From contig NZ_JAKGAN010000009.1 in NCBI RefSeq assembly GCF_023061135.1, forward strand, positions 1 to 64,000: a stretch of DNA of 64,000 bases, written 5' to 3'. The stretch comes from Chromohalobacter sarecensis (GTDB lineage: Bacteria; Pseudomonadota; Gammaproteobacteria; Pseudomonadales; Halomonadaceae). The position numbers and the translations under genes were made by a program. Shown one piece after another: positions 24,348 through 34,314 of this stretch. Position 1 is the stretch's first letter; the number at the start of each line of letters is the position of its first letter. Under the pieces are notes generated by a model that saw only the letters and a list, made by a program, of their open reading frames with translations, did not search any database and was not told the origin of the DNA.

Positions 24348-24571
24348 ACGTCTCTCCTTGTGTTGCATGGATCAGCAATAATGGATGGCGTTCCCCAAGC
24401 ACTGACGGCTGCATTGACTATTGCCAGACTCGTGGTGCCGACCACCACCAGGATATACCGGATCGCCTCTTTGAGGCTCAGCGGATTGTGTCATAGATTG
24501 CGCAATGTTGGATCTGCTTGGTCAAGCAAAATGAACTATCCTCCTTTTCTTTTTGTCCCTACAATTAAACC

Positions 24572-24847
24572 ATGCGCATAGACTTCGACCCCAATAAGAG
24601 CGCCCGAAACGAACGAGAACGTGGTCTGCCCTTTAAGGCGGTAGAACACTTCGATTGGGAAGGGGCTACATATGAGCCCGATACGCGCCACCACTATCCA
24701 GAGCCTCGCTTTGTGGCAGTAGGGCGCATTGGTGATCGTGTTCACGTGGTGTGTTTCACGCCCATTGAGGGTGGGGTTCGAATTATCAGTTTTAGGAAGG
24801 CCAACCTGCGGGAGGTGCGTCGCCATGAGAAAGCCATTGACCGATAA
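24572..24847 (+). CDS. brnT: BrnT-family toxin
   Basis: A 91-residue RelE-fold RNase of the BrnT family. The N-terminal FDPNKSARNERERGLPF and the later DTRHHYPEPRFVAVGRIGDRVHVVCFT and RIISFRKANLREVRR are characteristic. There is no clear ribosome binding site, and a TACAAT -10-like hexamer lies only six bases before the ATG, so a leaderless transcript is possible. It overlaps brnA by 23 bases. Confidence 0.93.
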   Translation: MRIDFDPNKSARNERERGLPFKAVEHFDWEGATYEPDTRHHYPEPRFVAVGRIGDRVHVVCFTPIEGGVRIISFRKANLREVRRHEKAIDR

Positions 24848-25103
24848 ACACGGCGAAGTTCGTGAACTGACCGATGAAGACTTCAAGCATATGCGTCCGA
24901 TGGCAGAGGTGTTGCCCGTTGATCTCCAGCGCACCATTCGTCAGCGGGGGCAGCGCGGTCGCCAGGAGGCACCCACGAAGGTGAAGACCACCATGCGTTT
25001 ATCACCTGACGTGATCGACCATTTCAAGGAGCAAGGGCCAGGCTGGCAGAGTCGCATTGACCAAGCATTGAAGGAATACATAAGGGAGCATCACCATGGA
25101 TAG
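24825..25103 (+). CDS. brnA: BrnA-family antitoxin
   Basis: A 92-residue ribbon-helix-helix antitoxin that neutralises BrnT and represses the operon. The C-terminal KTTMRLSPDVIDHFKEQGPGWQSRIDQAL is the DNA-binding fold of the family. The start ATG lies inside the end of brnT after GGGAGG, so translation is coupled. Confidence 0.93.
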   Translation: MRKPLTDKHGEVRELTDEDFKHMRPMAEVLPVDLQRTIRQRGQRGRQEAPTKVKTTMRLSPDVIDHFKEQGPGWQSRIDQALKEYIREHHHG

Positions 25104-25152
25104 CCAAAGCCCCGGCGTTAGCTAGAGCTTTGGAGAATGGCGGCTTCCGGCA

Positions 25153-26367
25153 TCACCCGAACAACTGCCCGGCGATGCGTAGCCCGGCGATCCAGGTGCC
25201 GGCGGCGGAGCCTAGCGTGGCGAGCAGGAACACCAGCAGCGTGCGGGCGACGCGGTTTTTCCACCAGCCGCGCGGTGCGCTGACGTCATGGCGCAGACGC
25301 GAGAAGTCGCCCACCGTGGGGCGGCGTATGGCGAGTTCTACGCCGGCGGCGACGAAACCGGCGCCGATGGTGGGGTTGAGCGAGGTCAGTGGCGCGGCGA
25401 TGAAGGTCGCGATGATGGTCAGTGGATGGGCCAGTGCGATGACAGTGCCGAATGCCGAGAGTGCGCCGTTGATCAGGAACCATTCGCCGACCAGCGACCA
25501 GCCGAGTCCGGTATCGCGGGAGAAGCCGATGGCGAAGCCGGTCAGTACCAGCGCGACGATGACCCACGGCAGGGCTTTCCAAAGCTTGGAGCGGGCTGGG
25601 GTGACTTCCAGTGAGCGGCGTTCCTCGTCGATAGCTTCGGCGCTGGGCGGTTGTTGCCCCAGCGCTTGCAGATGCTCTCCCAGGCCTTTCATGTGTCCCG
25701 CACCGACGACCACCAGGATATGCCGTGGCGCTTTCCCGGCGACTTCCTCGCGTAGGCGCAGCGCCATGTAACGATCGCGCTCGCGGATCAGCGGCGCGTA
25801 CAGCGACTCCGACTGTTCGGCGAACTCGGCGAAGGTCGACTCGAGCACATCGCCTTCCTTGAGGCGCTCGATCTCCTCGCTGGAGACTTTCTTGCGCGAG
25901 ACAACGCTGCCCAGGAGTCCTGAGATCAGGCTCATGCGCTGCCACCAGGGCACGTTGTGATAGATGCGCTTGAGGGTCACGCCGATTTCGCGATCGACGA
26001 GATACAGCGGCAACTCCGCGCGCTGGGTTTCCTTGATCGCCATCTGCATTTCGGCACCCGGCGTGACCCCGGACTGCTCGGCGACGCGTTGCTGGAAGGC
26101 GCCCAGCGCGAGACTCGCGGCGACCATGCCGGCCTTGCCCTGACGCAGGACCTGGAAGAGATCCATCTTGGCCATGGCGTCGGGCTGGGTGGCGCTTTGA
26201 TGGCGCGTGGGGCAAAGCTCGATGGCCACGGCGTCGAAGTCGCCGGAGCGAATCAGCTCGCGGACCTCGTCGGCGCTGGCACGCGAGACGTGGGCGGTAC
26301 CCAGGAGGGTATAACGGGTCTCGCCCTGATCGATGACCTGGCGAGGGCCGGCGGGAGTATCGGGCAT
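25153..26367 (-). CDS. TraB/PrgY-family membrane protein
   Basis: A 404-residue protein with the TraB domain in the N-terminal 240 residues and four to five membrane helices in the C-terminal part. The family motifs GTAHVSRAS (23-31) and VVGAGHMKGLG are present, together with AIELCPTRH. The fold is related to TIKI/PrgY metalloprotease-like proteins; in enterococci PrgY limits pheromone activity. The role here is unknown. It is a single gene. Confidence 0.88.
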   Translation of the reverse strand: MPDTPAGPRQVIDQGETRYTLLGTAHVSRASADEVRELIRSGDFDAVAIELCPTRHQSATQPDAMAKMDLFQVLRQGKAGMVAASLALGAFQQRVAEQSGVTPGAEMQMAIKETQRAELPLYLVDREIGVTLKRIYHNVPWWQRMSLISGLLGSVVSRKKVSSEEIERLKEGDVLESTFAEFAEQSESLYAPLIRERDRYMALRLREEVAGKAPRHILVVVGAGHMKGLGEHLQALGQQPPSAEAIDEERRSLEVTPARSKLWKALPWVIVALVLTGFAIGFSRDTGLGWSLVGEWFLINGALSAFGTVIALAHPLTIIATFIAAPLTSLNPTIGAGFVAAGVELAIRRPTVGDFSRLRHDVSAPRGWWKNRVARTLLVFLLATLGSAAGTWIAGLRIAGQLFG

Positions 26368-26476
26368 GCGGCGTTTCGCTTCGGTGGCGGAAAAGCTCGA
26401 TTATCCACGAAGCCAGGGGTCGGGCCAAACTCGGCCCCGCTCGTCGATGCTTTGAGCGGGACGTCGAGTGTGCGGA

Positions 26477-27688
26477 TCAGCGCTTGGCGCGGCACGCCGC
26501 GGCGGTGAACAACACGTCGGTGGACGAATTCAGCGCGGTCTCCGTGGCGTCCTGCACGACACTGATGACGAAGCCGATGGCGACGACCTGCATGGCCACG
26601 TCATTGGAAATGCCGAACAGGCTGGCGGCCATCGGAATGAGCAGCAGAGAACCACCGGCCACGCCGGAGACGCCGCAGGCAGCGAGCGAGGCGACGATGC
26701 ACAGCAACAGCGCCGAGGCGAAGTCCACGCCGATTCCCAGGGTATGAGCGGCCGCCAGGGTGATCACCGAGATGGTGATGGCGGCGCCGGCCATGTTGAT
26801 GGTGGCGCCCAGCGGAATCGAGATCGAATAGGTATCGGAATCCAGGTCGAGGCGTTCGCAGAGTTCCATGTTGACCGGGATATTGGCGGCGCTGCTGCGT
26901 GTGAAAAACGCCGTGATCGCACTGCCGCGCAGGCAGGCGAAGACCAGCGGATACGGATTGCGGCGTGTCGCCAGGAACACGATCAAGGGGTTGGTGACCA
27001 GTGCCACGAACACCATGCAGCCGACGATGACGGCGAGCAGATGGGCGTAGTCGAGCAGGGCATTCATGCCGGTATCCGCGAGCGTGCCGGCGACCAGGCC
27101 GAAGATGCCCAGCGGCGCGCAGCGGATCACCAAGCGTACGATGTTGGAGACGGCATCGGAGAAGGCGTTGAGCACTCCGAGCGTCGTCTCCGAAGAGCCG
27201 CGCAGCATCATGCCCAGCCCGATCGCCCACGCCAGGATGCCCACGAAGTTGGCGTTCATCAGCGCATGGATGGGATTGTCCACGACGTTGAGCAATAGAT
27301 TGCGCAGGATCTCAGCGATGCCGCCCGGCGGCTGGCCGCTCGCTTGGGGCGCGTCGATGACCAGCGAAGTCGGGAGCGCGAAGCTGGCGACGACGGCTAC
27401 CAGGGCGGCGCACAGGGTACCGACCACGTACAGCAGCAGCACGCCGCGAATATGCGTGGGTTGGCCGCGACGATGATTGGCAATGGCCGCCATGACCAGC
27501 AGGAAGACCAGCACCGGTGCCACCGCTTTCAGGGCGGAAATGAACACTTCGCCGAGAAGCGATATCGAGGCGGCGGCATCGGGCCAGACGGTGGCCACGA
27601 CGACGCCGAGCACGATACCGATGACGATTTGCGGGATGAGCCCTAGGCGGGCCACCGCGCGAAAAGGGCTTGCGAGGCTGGTGGACAT
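26477..27688 (-). CDS. sstT: Serine/threonine:sodium symporter
   Basis: A 403-residue dicarboxylate/amino acid:cation symporter (DAACS) of the SstT subfamily, importing serine and threonine with sodium. Landmarks are the [20 protein letters not shown] hairpin region, [18 protein letters not shown], the sodium-site [17 protein letters not shown], and [20 protein letters not shown]. Length and order match the family. Single gene followed by an A/T-poor gap to trkH. Confidence 0.94.
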   Translation of the reverse strand: MSTSLASPFRAVARLGLIPQIVIGIVLGVVVATVWPDAAASISLLGEVFISALKAVAPVLVFLLVMAAIANHRRGQPTHIRGVLLLYVVGTLCAALVAVVASFALPTSLVIDAPQASGQPPGGIAEILRNLLLNVVDNPIHALMNANFVGILAWAIGLGMMLRGSSETTLGVLNAFSDAVSNIVRLVIRCAPLGIFGLVAGTLADTGMNALLDYAHLLAVIVGCMVFVALVTNPLIVFLATRRNPYPLVFACLRGSAITAFFTRSSAANIPVNMELCERLDLDSDTYSISIPLGATINMAGAAITISVITLAAAHTLGIGVDFASALLLCIVASLAACGVSGVAGGSLLLIPMAASLFGISNDVAMQVVAIGFVISVVQDATETALNSSTDVLFTAAACRAKR

Positions 27689-27841
27689 GACGCTTTCTCG
27701 AGGCTGAATAACGGATAAAGGCCCGTCGCGGTGGGCCGGGAAGCGCGCATGGTAGCATTGCCGCCATCGCGATTCCCGGCGAATTGGCCTCGCTGGCCTT
27801 AGCCTTTAGTGAGAAGAGAGTGTGAAAAACCGCCCATCCAG

Positions 27842-27897
27842 CATGAATCGGAGGGTTTTTGCCGATTCATGGTGAATAGTAATTCATGGTGAATAGT
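27842..27897. repeat. Hairpin plus short tandem repeat between sstT and trkH
   Basis: A perfect 10-bp inverted repeat CATGAATCGG / CCGATTCATG (27842-27851, 27862-27871) runs into two direct copies of ATTCATGGTGAATAGT (27865-27880, 27882-27897). It lies just past the trkH stop codon and may act in transcript termination or stability. Confidence 0.6.
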
Positions 27898-27908
27898 GCC
27901 GTATGAAC

Positions 27909-29357
27909 TCAGCGTCGCCAGAACGCAGGCGTAAACAGCACCAGGATAGTGAAGATTTCCAAGCGCCCAAACATCATCGCCATCACCAGCGTCCACTTGG
28001 CGAGTGACGGCATGTCGCCGTAATGTTCGGCGACGCCGCCCAGTCCCGGGCCCAAGTTATTGAGCGCCGAGCCCACCGCTGACCAGGCGGTCACCTGATC
28101 CAGCCCGGTGGCGAGCAGGATCAGCAGCATCAGCACGAACAGCAGCATATAGGCGGAAAAGAATCCCCATACCGCTTCGGCCACGCCCCCGGAAATGCGC
28201 ATCTTGCCGACCTTGATCGAAAACACCGCATTGGGGTGAATCAGGCGATGTATCTCGCGCAGGCCCTGCTTGAGAATCAACAGGATGCGGATCACCTTCA
28301 TGCCCCCGCCAGCGGAGCCCGAGCAGGCCCCGACGAACGCCGCAATGAACAGCATGAACGGCAGCACGCCTGGCCACACGGTGAAGTCGGCGACACCGAA
28401 ACCGGTGGTGGTGGCCATCGAGACCGCCTCGAACAAGCCGTGGCGCAGCCCCAAGGCGTCACTGTAGGTGCCGCTCACCATCAGCGTGGCGATGGTGATG
28501 GTGACCAATAGCGCCAGGAAGATCACGAAAAAGCGGAATTCGGGATCGAGCAGATAATGGCTCAGGCGCTTCTCGCGCCACACCGCGAAGTGCAGCCCGA
28601 AGCTCAGCGACGATATCACCATGAAGAACACGCAGATCATCTCGATGGTCGCGCTGTCGAAATAGCCGATGCTGGCATCGTGGGTCGAGAAGCCCCCCAC
28701 GGCGACGGTCGAGAAGCTGTGCCCGATGGCGTCGAACCAGCTCATGCCCGCGAGCCAATACGCCAGGAAACACGTCAGGGTCAGAGCGGCATAGATGTAC
28801 CACAAAGCCTTGGCGGTTTCGGTGATACGCGGCGTCAGCTTGGAGTCCTTGAGCGGTCCGGGAATCTCGGTGCGGTAGAGCTGCATGCCACCGATACCCA
28901 GCGTCGGCAGGATGGCCACTGCCAGCACCACGATCCCCATGCCGCCAAGCCACTGCAGTTGCTGGCGGTAGAAGCGTATCGACTCGGGCAGCAGGTCGAT
29001 GCCGGTGAGAATGGTGGCGCCAGTGGTGGTGAGACCGGAAAACGATTCGAACACGGCGTCGGTGAACGATAGCGATGGATCCGTGGCGAGCATCAGTGGC
29101 AGCGAACCGAACAGCCCCAGTACGCTCCAGAACATCACGGTGATCAAAAAGCCATCGCGGGTACGCAGTTCGCGGCGAGCATGGCGCGTGGGCCAGTAAA
29201 GCAGCGCCCCGGTCACGAAGGTGATGCCGAGCCCGATGACGAAGGCGTCCCAGGTGGCGTCGTCGAAGATCAACGAAATCACTACCGGTGGCACCATGGT
29301 CAGGCTGAACAACATCAGCAAGAGCCCGACGATCCTCATGATCACCAGGAAGCTCAT
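27909..29357 (-). CDS. trkH: Trk potassium uptake channel subunit
   Basis: A 482-residue inner-membrane potassium channel subunit of the SKT family. The four P-loop filter segments are visible: SGLTTTGAT, STVAVGGFSTHD, SMATTTGFGVADF, and GSALNNLGPGLGG. The end RLEIFTILVLFTPAFWRR matches TrkH. It follows trkA by 46 bases in the same direction, forming a trkAH operon; potassium uptake is the first response of halotolerant bacteria to salt shock. Confidence 0.97.
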   Translation of the reverse strand: MSFLVIMRIVGLLLMLFSLTMVPPVVISLIFDDATWDAFVIGLGITFVTGALLYWPTRHARRELRTRDGFLITVMFWSVLGLFGSLPLMLATDPSLSFTDAVFESFSGLTTTGATILTGIDLLPESIRFYRQQLQWLGGMGIVVLAVAILPTLGIGGMQLYRTEIPGPLKDSKLTPRITETAKALWYIYAALTLTCFLAYWLAGMSWFDAIGHSFSTVAVGGFSTHDASIGYFDSATIEMICVFFMVISSLSFGLHFAVWREKRLSHYLLDPEFRFFVIFLALLVTITIATLMVSGTYSDALGLRHGLFEAVSMATTTGFGVADFTVWPGVLPFMLFIAAFVGACSGSAGGGMKVIRILLILKQGLREIHRLIHPNAVFSIKVGKMRISGGVAEAVWGFFSAYMLLFVLMLLILLATGLDQVTAWSAVGSALNNLGPGLGGVAEHYGDMPSLAKWTLVMAMMFGRLEIFTILVLFTPAFWRR

Positions 29358-29403
29358 GGTAGTCGCCTTGCCGAAACGCGAGCCGTGGGTAACCGAATAC
29401 TCA

Positions 29404-30777
29404 TTAGAAGAACGTCAGCCCTACCTGGAAGAGGCGTTCGACGTCGCGGATGCGGCGCTTGTCGATGACGAAGAGAATCACGTGATCGCCGCTTTCCACC
29501 ACGACATCGTCGTGGGCGATGATGACCTCTTTACCGCGCACGATGGCACCGATGTTGGTGCCGCTGGGCAAGTCGATCTCGTCGATGGTGCGTCCCACCA
29601 CCTTGGAGGAACGCGAATCGCCGTGGGCGATGGCCTCGATGGCCTCGGCGGCGCCACGCCGCAGCGAGTGTACGTTGACGATGTCGCCGCGCCGCACATG
29701 GGTGAGCAAGCCGCCGATGGTGGCCTGCTGCGGCGAGATGGCGATATCGATCTCGCCGCCCTGGACGAGATCCACATAGGCGGCGTTGTTGATCAGTGTC
29801 AGCACCTTCTTGGCGCCCAGGCGCTTGGCCAGCATCGACGACATGATGTTGACCTCGTCGTCGTTGGTCAGCGCGCAGAAGATGTCGCAGTCCTCGATGT
29901 TTTCTTCCAGCAGCAAGCGCTTGCTGGTGGCACTACCGTGTAGCACCACGGTGCGGTCGAGACGCTCCGAGAGCACCGTGCAACGCTCCAGCTCATGCTC
30001 GATGATCTTCACTTGGTGGCTGTGCTCGAGCGTCTCGGCGAGGCGTTCGCCGATGTTGCCGCCGCCGGCGATGATCACTCGGCGGAAGTCACGGTCGACC
30101 TTGCGCAGCTCGCTCATCACTGCGCGAATATCCTTGCGCGCGGCGATGAAGAAGACTTCGTCGTCGGCCTCGATGACGGTGTCGCCGTGAGGAATGAGGG
30201 CTCGGTTGCGACGGTAGATCGCCGCCACGCGGGTGTCCACGTTGGGCATGTGGCGCCGCAAGAAGCCTAGTTCCTGCCCCACCAGCGGGCCGCCGTAGTA
30301 GGCCTTGACGGCCACCAACTGGGCCAGGCTACCGGCGAAGTCGAGTACCTGCAGTGCGCCGGGATATTCGATCAGGCGGCGAATATGGTCGGTGACCACT
30401 TGCTCGGGGCTGATCAACACATCCACGGGGATCGCATCGTGGGAAAACAGCCCCTTGCGCGTCAGATAGGCGGTAGCGCGGACGCGGGCGATCTTGGTCG
30501 GCGTACGAAACAGCGTATGCGCGACCTGGCAGGCGATCATGTTGACTTCGTCGGAGTTGGTCACTGCGATCAGCATGTCGGCGTCTTCGCCCCCGGCCTG
30601 GCGTAGCACCATGGGGTAGGACGCCGTGCCGACGACCGTGCGGATATCCAGACGGTTGTGCAGTTCGCGCAGACGCTTGGTATCGATGTCGACGACGGTG
30701 ATGTCGTTTTCTTCGCTGGCCAGGTGTTCGGCCAGCGTGCCGCCGACTTGGCCGGCGCCGAGAATGATGATCTTCAT
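29404..30777 (-). CDS. trkA: Trk system potassium uptake regulatory subunit
   Basis: A 457-residue cytoplasmic NAD(H)-binding regulator with two RCK repeats. Each Rossmann half starts with a GXGXXG motif: [17 protein letters not shown] at residue 2 and [17 protein letters not shown] near 235, each followed by a TrkA_C domain. ATG 30777 gives the standard N-terminus; the 19-residue upstream extension is discarded. Operon with trkH. Confidence 0.97.
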   Translation of the reverse strand: MKIIILGAGQVGGTLAEHLASEENDITVVDIDTKRLRELHNRLDIRTVVGTASYPMVLRQAGGEDADMLIAVTNSDEVNMIACQVAHTLFRTPTKIARVRATAYLTRKGLFSHDAIPVDVLISPEQVVTDHIRRLIEYPGALQVLDFAGSLAQLVAVKAYYGGPLVGQELGFLRRHMPNVDTRVAAIYRRNRALIPHGDTVIEADDEVFFIAARKDIRAVMSELRKVDRDFRRVIIAGGGNIGERLAETLEHSHQVKIIEHELERCTVLSERLDRTVVLHGSATSKRLLLEENIEDCDIFCALTNDDEVNIMSSMLAKRLGAKKVLTLINNAAYVDLVQGGEIDIAISPQQATIGGLLTHVRRGDIVNVHSLRRGAAEAIEAIAHGDSRSSKVVGRTIDEIDLPSGTNIGAIVRGKEVIIAHDDVVVESGDHVILFVIDKRRIRDVERLFQVGLTFF

Positions 30778-30870
30778 GCGTGGGAATCCGCGCTCAGTGA
30801 CTGGCGCGTAGCATAAACCAGGCAGCGCCCCCAATGACAGGGGCGCGGCGGCGCGTGGGCACGAGCCCGG

Positions 30871-31077
30871 TCAGTCGAGGGAGAGGCCCACCTTGAGGGT
30901 GACCTGCCAGTGGCCCACGCGCCCGTCTTCAAGATGGCCGCGGGTGTCGGTGACCTCGAACCAGCGCATGCCGTGCAGACTTTCGCGGGCCTTTTCCAAG
31001 GCCTTGTTCACGGCATCCTCGATACCGTGCGGTGAGGTGCCTGTCAGTTCGATGTGCTTGTAGACGTGATCGCTCAT
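30871..31077 (-). CDS. Dodecin family flavin-binding protein
   Basis: A 68-residue dodecin, a small protein forming hollow dodecamers that bind flavin dimers. The sequence [20 protein letters not shown], then [11 protein letters not shown] and [12 protein letters not shown], matches the family; the Trp in RWFEV stacks on flavin. ATG 31077 follows AAGGAGAA. It lies between the nicotinamidase and trkA genes. Confidence 0.95.
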   Translation of the reverse strand: MSDHVYKHIELTGTSPHGIEDAVNKALEKARESLHGMRWFEVTDTRGHLEDGRVGHWQVTLKVGLSLD

Positions 31078-31113
31078 GGCGTTCTCCTTGCGCTTCAAGT
31101 GCGATGGATTGAC

Positions 31114-31761
31114 TCAAGCGCCGATGATCTCGACGCCGAGCCGAGTGAGACGCTGCCGCGTGGCGGTGTCCGTGTCATGGGTGACCGGGCGTGTCAGCGG
31201 CCACAGAAAGCGTGTCTTGAACCCCGCGGCGATGGCATCTTCGGCGCTCCACAACACGCAGACATCACGCGCCAGGCCGCAGAGATAGACGCTGTCGACG
31301 CCACGCTCGCGTAGCCAGCCGGCCAGCCCCGTGGTGGGGCGTGTGCCATCGGGTCCCAGATTGTTGCGAAAGGCGCTGTAGGAATCGATGCGAGGGTCGC
31401 ATCCCTTGCGCACGATGAGATCCACCGGTGCCCAGTCGAGTTCGGGATGCAGGCGGGCACCGGACGTATTCTGCACGCAGTGATCGGGCCACAGGGTCTG
31501 CGGTTCGCCGTACAGGTCGAGCGTATCGAAGGGCTGATAGCCCGCATGCTCGCTGGCGAAGGATATGTGCCGCGCGGGATGCCAGTCCTGGGTCGCCACG
31601 ACGTGCGCGAAACGTCGCTCGTCGAGCAACTGGCTCAACCCCGGCAGGATGGCATCGCCATCGGCGCAGGCCAACGCCCCGCCGGGCATGAAATCGCCTT
31701 GCACGTCGACGACGAGCAGGGCACAGCGCGTATCGATGATCTCGAGGGCATCCTGCAACAC
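31114..31761 (-). CDS. pncA: Nicotinamidase
   Basis: A 215-residue cysteine hydrolase that converts nicotinamide to nicotinate for NAD salvage. The catalytic triad is D19 (VVDVQGDF), K119 (VRKGCD) and C168 (LARDVCV), and the metal site is D59, H61, H65 in QDWHPARH. Translation starts at a GTG after GGAG. It is followed by dodecin and trkAH in the same direction. Confidence 0.94.
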   Translation of the reverse strand: MLQDALEIIDTRCALLVVDVQGDFMPGGALACADGDAILPGLSQLLDERRFAHVVATQDWHPARHISFASEHAGYQPFDTLDLYGEPQTLWPDHCVQNTSGARLHPELDWAPVDLIVRKGCDPRIDSYSAFRNNLGPDGTRPTTGLAGWLRERGVDSVYLCGLARDVCVLWSAEDAIAAGFKTRFLWPLTRPVTHDTDTATRQRLTRLGVEIIGA

Positions 31762-31839
31762 GAAGGCTCCACTCAGGGGTGCGATGCTCTCAGTATCGAA
31801 GCCGCGTACGCCGCTGGCAAGTCGGGAGCGGCGTAGGCC

Positions 31840-31920
31840 TTAGCCATGCGCAGATGTGCTTTTGCGCAGACGCGCGTAGAAGAAACCGTCGTGACCTTCG
31901 AGACGGGGCAATAGTTGGCG
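31840..31920 (-). pseudogene. Fragment duplicating the 3' end of rsmB
   Basis: Codons 31861-31920 encode RQLLPRLEGHDGFFYARLRK, 18 of 20 residues identical to the end of RsmB (34327-34386), then six unrelated codons and a stop. DNA identity is about 80-85%, with mostly synonymous changes, so it looks like a homologous end from a related genome rather than a recent copy. It lies where rsmB would end if the LysR/MFS genes were removed. Confidence 0.75.
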
Positions 31921-31933
31921 CAGGTGGTACTCG

Positions 31934-32836
31934 CTACAGCCGTTCGACCAGGAAGTCGACAAAGGTACGTACCCGCAGGGGCATGTGGGTGCCGCCGACG
32001 AAGACCGCGTGGATCTCTTCCACATCGCCTGGATTGTAGGTCTCGAGCAGTGGCACCAGTGTTCCGGCTGCGATCTCCGCCGCCACGCTGAAGGCGCCGA
32101 CTCGGGCGATACCGGCCCCGGAACGGGCGAGCTGGCCCAACGTCTCGCCATTGTTGGCCTCGATCGTGCCATGCACGCTCATGGCATGGTCACCTTCGGC
32201 GTCGCGGAAGGGCCAGGTTGGTTCGGCGCGGCGGAAATTGAAATTGAGACAGTTGTGGGCGTGCAGGTCCCCCGGCACTCGCGGCATGCCATGCCGAGCC
32301 AGATATGCCGGTGAGGCGACGATCACGCGGCGGTTGTTGCCCAGACGGCGAGCATTGAGCGAGCTGTCCGGCAGAAGCCCGAAGCGAATGCCGACATCGG
32401 CCTCGCCGGCGGCGATGTCTACTACGGTATCGGTCAGGTTGATATCCACCAAAATCTCCGGGTAGCGCGCGCTGAACTCGCCCAGTAATGGCACCACGCA
32501 GAGGCGCCCGTGGGAGAGCGAGGCGCTGACTCGCAATCGTCCCCGCGGTGCACCCAGATCGGCGATCGCCTGCTCGGCTTCGTCGAGATCGGTGAGAATG
32601 CGCCGCGCTGCCTGCAGATAAGCGTTGCCTTCCGCAGTGATGGTGAGCTCCCGGGTGGAGCGCAGTAACAGGCGCACGCCGAGTCGCGCTTCGATTCGGT
32701 CGACCGTGCGGCTCACCGCCGAAGGGGTTAGACCGAGCTGTCGCCCCGCCGCCGAGAAGCTGCCCGCCGATGCTACCGCCACGAACACCTCCAGTGCCCG
32801 GGTTCGATCGTTCGGCGAGAGTGCCTTTGCATCCAT
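31934..32836 (-). CDS. LysR-family transcriptional regulator
   Basis: A 300-residue LysR-type regulator: N-terminal HTH (ALEVFVAVASAGSFSAAGRQLGLTPSAVSRTV) and a substrate-binding domain of the CrgA/PBP2 type from about 95. ATG 32836 follows AAGGAG. It is divergent from the MFS gene with a 193-base gap and probably controls it. The pair is bounded by two copies of the rsmB 3' end. Confidence 0.93.
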   Translation of the reverse strand: MDAKALSPNDRTRALEVFVAVASAGSFSAAGRQLGLTPSAVSRTVDRIEARLGVRLLLRSTRELTITAEGNAYLQAARRILTDLDEAEQAIADLGAPRGRLRVSASLSHGRLCVVPLLGEFSARYPEILVDINLTDTVVDIAAGEADVGIRFGLLPDSSLNARRLGNNRRVIVASPAYLARHGMPRVPGDLHAHNCLNFNFRRAEPTWPFRDAEGDHAMSVHGTIEANNGETLGQLARSGAGIARVGAFSVAAEIAAGTLVPLLETYNPGDVEEIHAVFVGGTHMPLRVRTFVDFLVERL

Positions 32837-33029
32837 ATCAAAACTCCTTGGCCCCGTAGGCGGCTACACACGGTCGAGAATGGCTTTTACCTTTGCCTAA
32901 ACATCAATCAAGGAAAGCCGACATGCAACATTCTCGCTTGCGCGTTTCGCCGACTCATGAGGTCTCCGGGGCCGAATTCGCGCGTTCTTTGCGCGACACG
33001 TCCACTCGACTGAACAGGAGGGGCGCGGC

Positions 33030-34196
33030 ATGAAACTCAATCCTCCTCTTCTGGCGCTGGCCACTGGCGCCTTTGCCATTGGCGTCTCCGAATTCTCGCC
33101 AATGGGCCTGCTGCCGATTATCGCCAGCGACCTCGGTGTCTCGATTCCCTACGCAGGGTTGCTGATCAGCGCCTACGCCATCGGCGTGATGCTGGGGGCG
33201 CCGCTGATGACGTTGACCACCGGCTGGATGCGGCGGCGCACGCTGCTTATCGGTCTCTCCGCCATCTTCACCCTAGGCAATCTGCTCGCGGCGCTGGCGC
33301 CGAACTACGCCATGCTGCTCATCGCGCGGCTTGCTACCTCGCTTAATCATGGCGCCTTTTTCGGTGTCGGCGCGGTGGTCGCCGCTAGTCTGGTGCCGCC
33401 CGGGCGCGGGGCGAGCGCGGTGGCGGCCATGTTCACCGGACTGACTGTGGCCACTGTGGTGGGAGTGCCGCTGGCGACCTGGGCGAGCGAGCAGTTAGGC
33501 TGGCGCGCGCCTTTCTGGGCCATCACCGCGCTCGGGTTGAGCACCATGGTGGCACTGCGGCTGACGCTGCCCGACCGCCCAGCCCCGGCTGGTGGCGGGG
33601 CATTGGCGGAGCTCAAGGTGTTGGGTCGGGCCCCGGTACTGACGGCACTGGCGCTCACCGTACTCGGGGCCAGCGCGATGTTCACGGTCTACACTTACAT
33701 CGTGCCGATTCTGCAGGTTGAAACCGGCGCCTCGATCGGCTTGGTGACCACACTGCTGGTAGTCTACGGCCTGGGGCTGACGGTCGGCAACTGGGTGGGG
33801 GGACGCGCAGCGGATCGCTCGGTGGATCGCACGCTGATCGTAACGCTGGCGGGCTTGAGTCTGGTACTGATCGCCCTGGCGCTATTGATGCCGTTCAGCG
33901 TGCCGACGAGCGTGTTGATCTTTCTATGGGGGGTGGCCAGCTTCGCCATCGTGCCGCCGCTGCAGGTACGGGTGATCGCCGCCGCCGGCGACGCACCTAA
34001 CCTGGCCTCGGCGGTCAATATCGGCGCCTTCAATCTCGGCAATGCGGTGGGCGCGGCCTTGGGTGGTGCGGTCATCGCGGCTGGACTGGGCTATCCTGCG
34101 GTGCCAGCGGCGGGTGCGGTGATGTCCGCGCTGGCATTGATGGCGGTGTTGCTCGCCGCCCGAGAACGTGGCGGTGAAGCTGCGGCGTGCGGGTAG
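33030..34196 (+). CDS. MFS efflux transporter (DHA1, AraJ-like)
   Basis: A 388-residue, twelve-helix major facilitator of the DHA1 drug/sugar efflux group. It has ALATGAFAIGVSEFSPMGLLP, typical of AraJ/YdhP/PbuE relatives, the motif A-like GWMRRRTLL after helix 2, and NHGAFFGVGAVVAASLVPPGRGASAVA. ATG 33030 follows AGGAGGGG. Likely exports a sugar, nucleoside or drug under the divergent LysR. Confidence 0.9.
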   Translation: MKLNPPLLALATGAFAIGVSEFSPMGLLPIIASDLGVSIPYAGLLISAYAIGVMLGAPLMTLTTGWMRRRTLLIGLSAIFTLGNLLAALAPNYAMLLIARLATSLNHGAFFGVGAVVAASLVPPGRGASAVAAMFTGLTVATVVGVPLATWASEQLGWRAPFWAITALGLSTMVALRLTLPDRPAPAGGGALAELKVLGRAPVLTALALTVLGASAMFTVYTYIVPILQVETGASIGLVTTLLVVYGLGLTVGNWVGGRAADRSVDRTLIVTLAGLSLVLIALALLMPFSVPTSVLIFLWGVASFAIVPPLQVRVIAAAGDAPNLASAVNIGAFNLGNAVGAALGGAVIAAGLGYPAVPAAGAVMSALALMAVLLAARERGGEAAACG

Positions 34197-34314
34197 GCGT
34201 GTAGCGGTGAAACTCATTGCAGTGGGGTGGTGTGGAAGACCACCGCGCCGCTGCGCTTCTTCTGGAGGCTCGGAGCGCTGTCGGCGAATGCCGGTCAGTG
34301 CTGTCGATTGGGTC

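Noticed and set aside
26468..27298. A 276-residue plus-strand frame opposite sstT
   Set aside because: Composition dominated by His, Gln, Gly and Asp from reading sstT backwards; no domain and no start signal.
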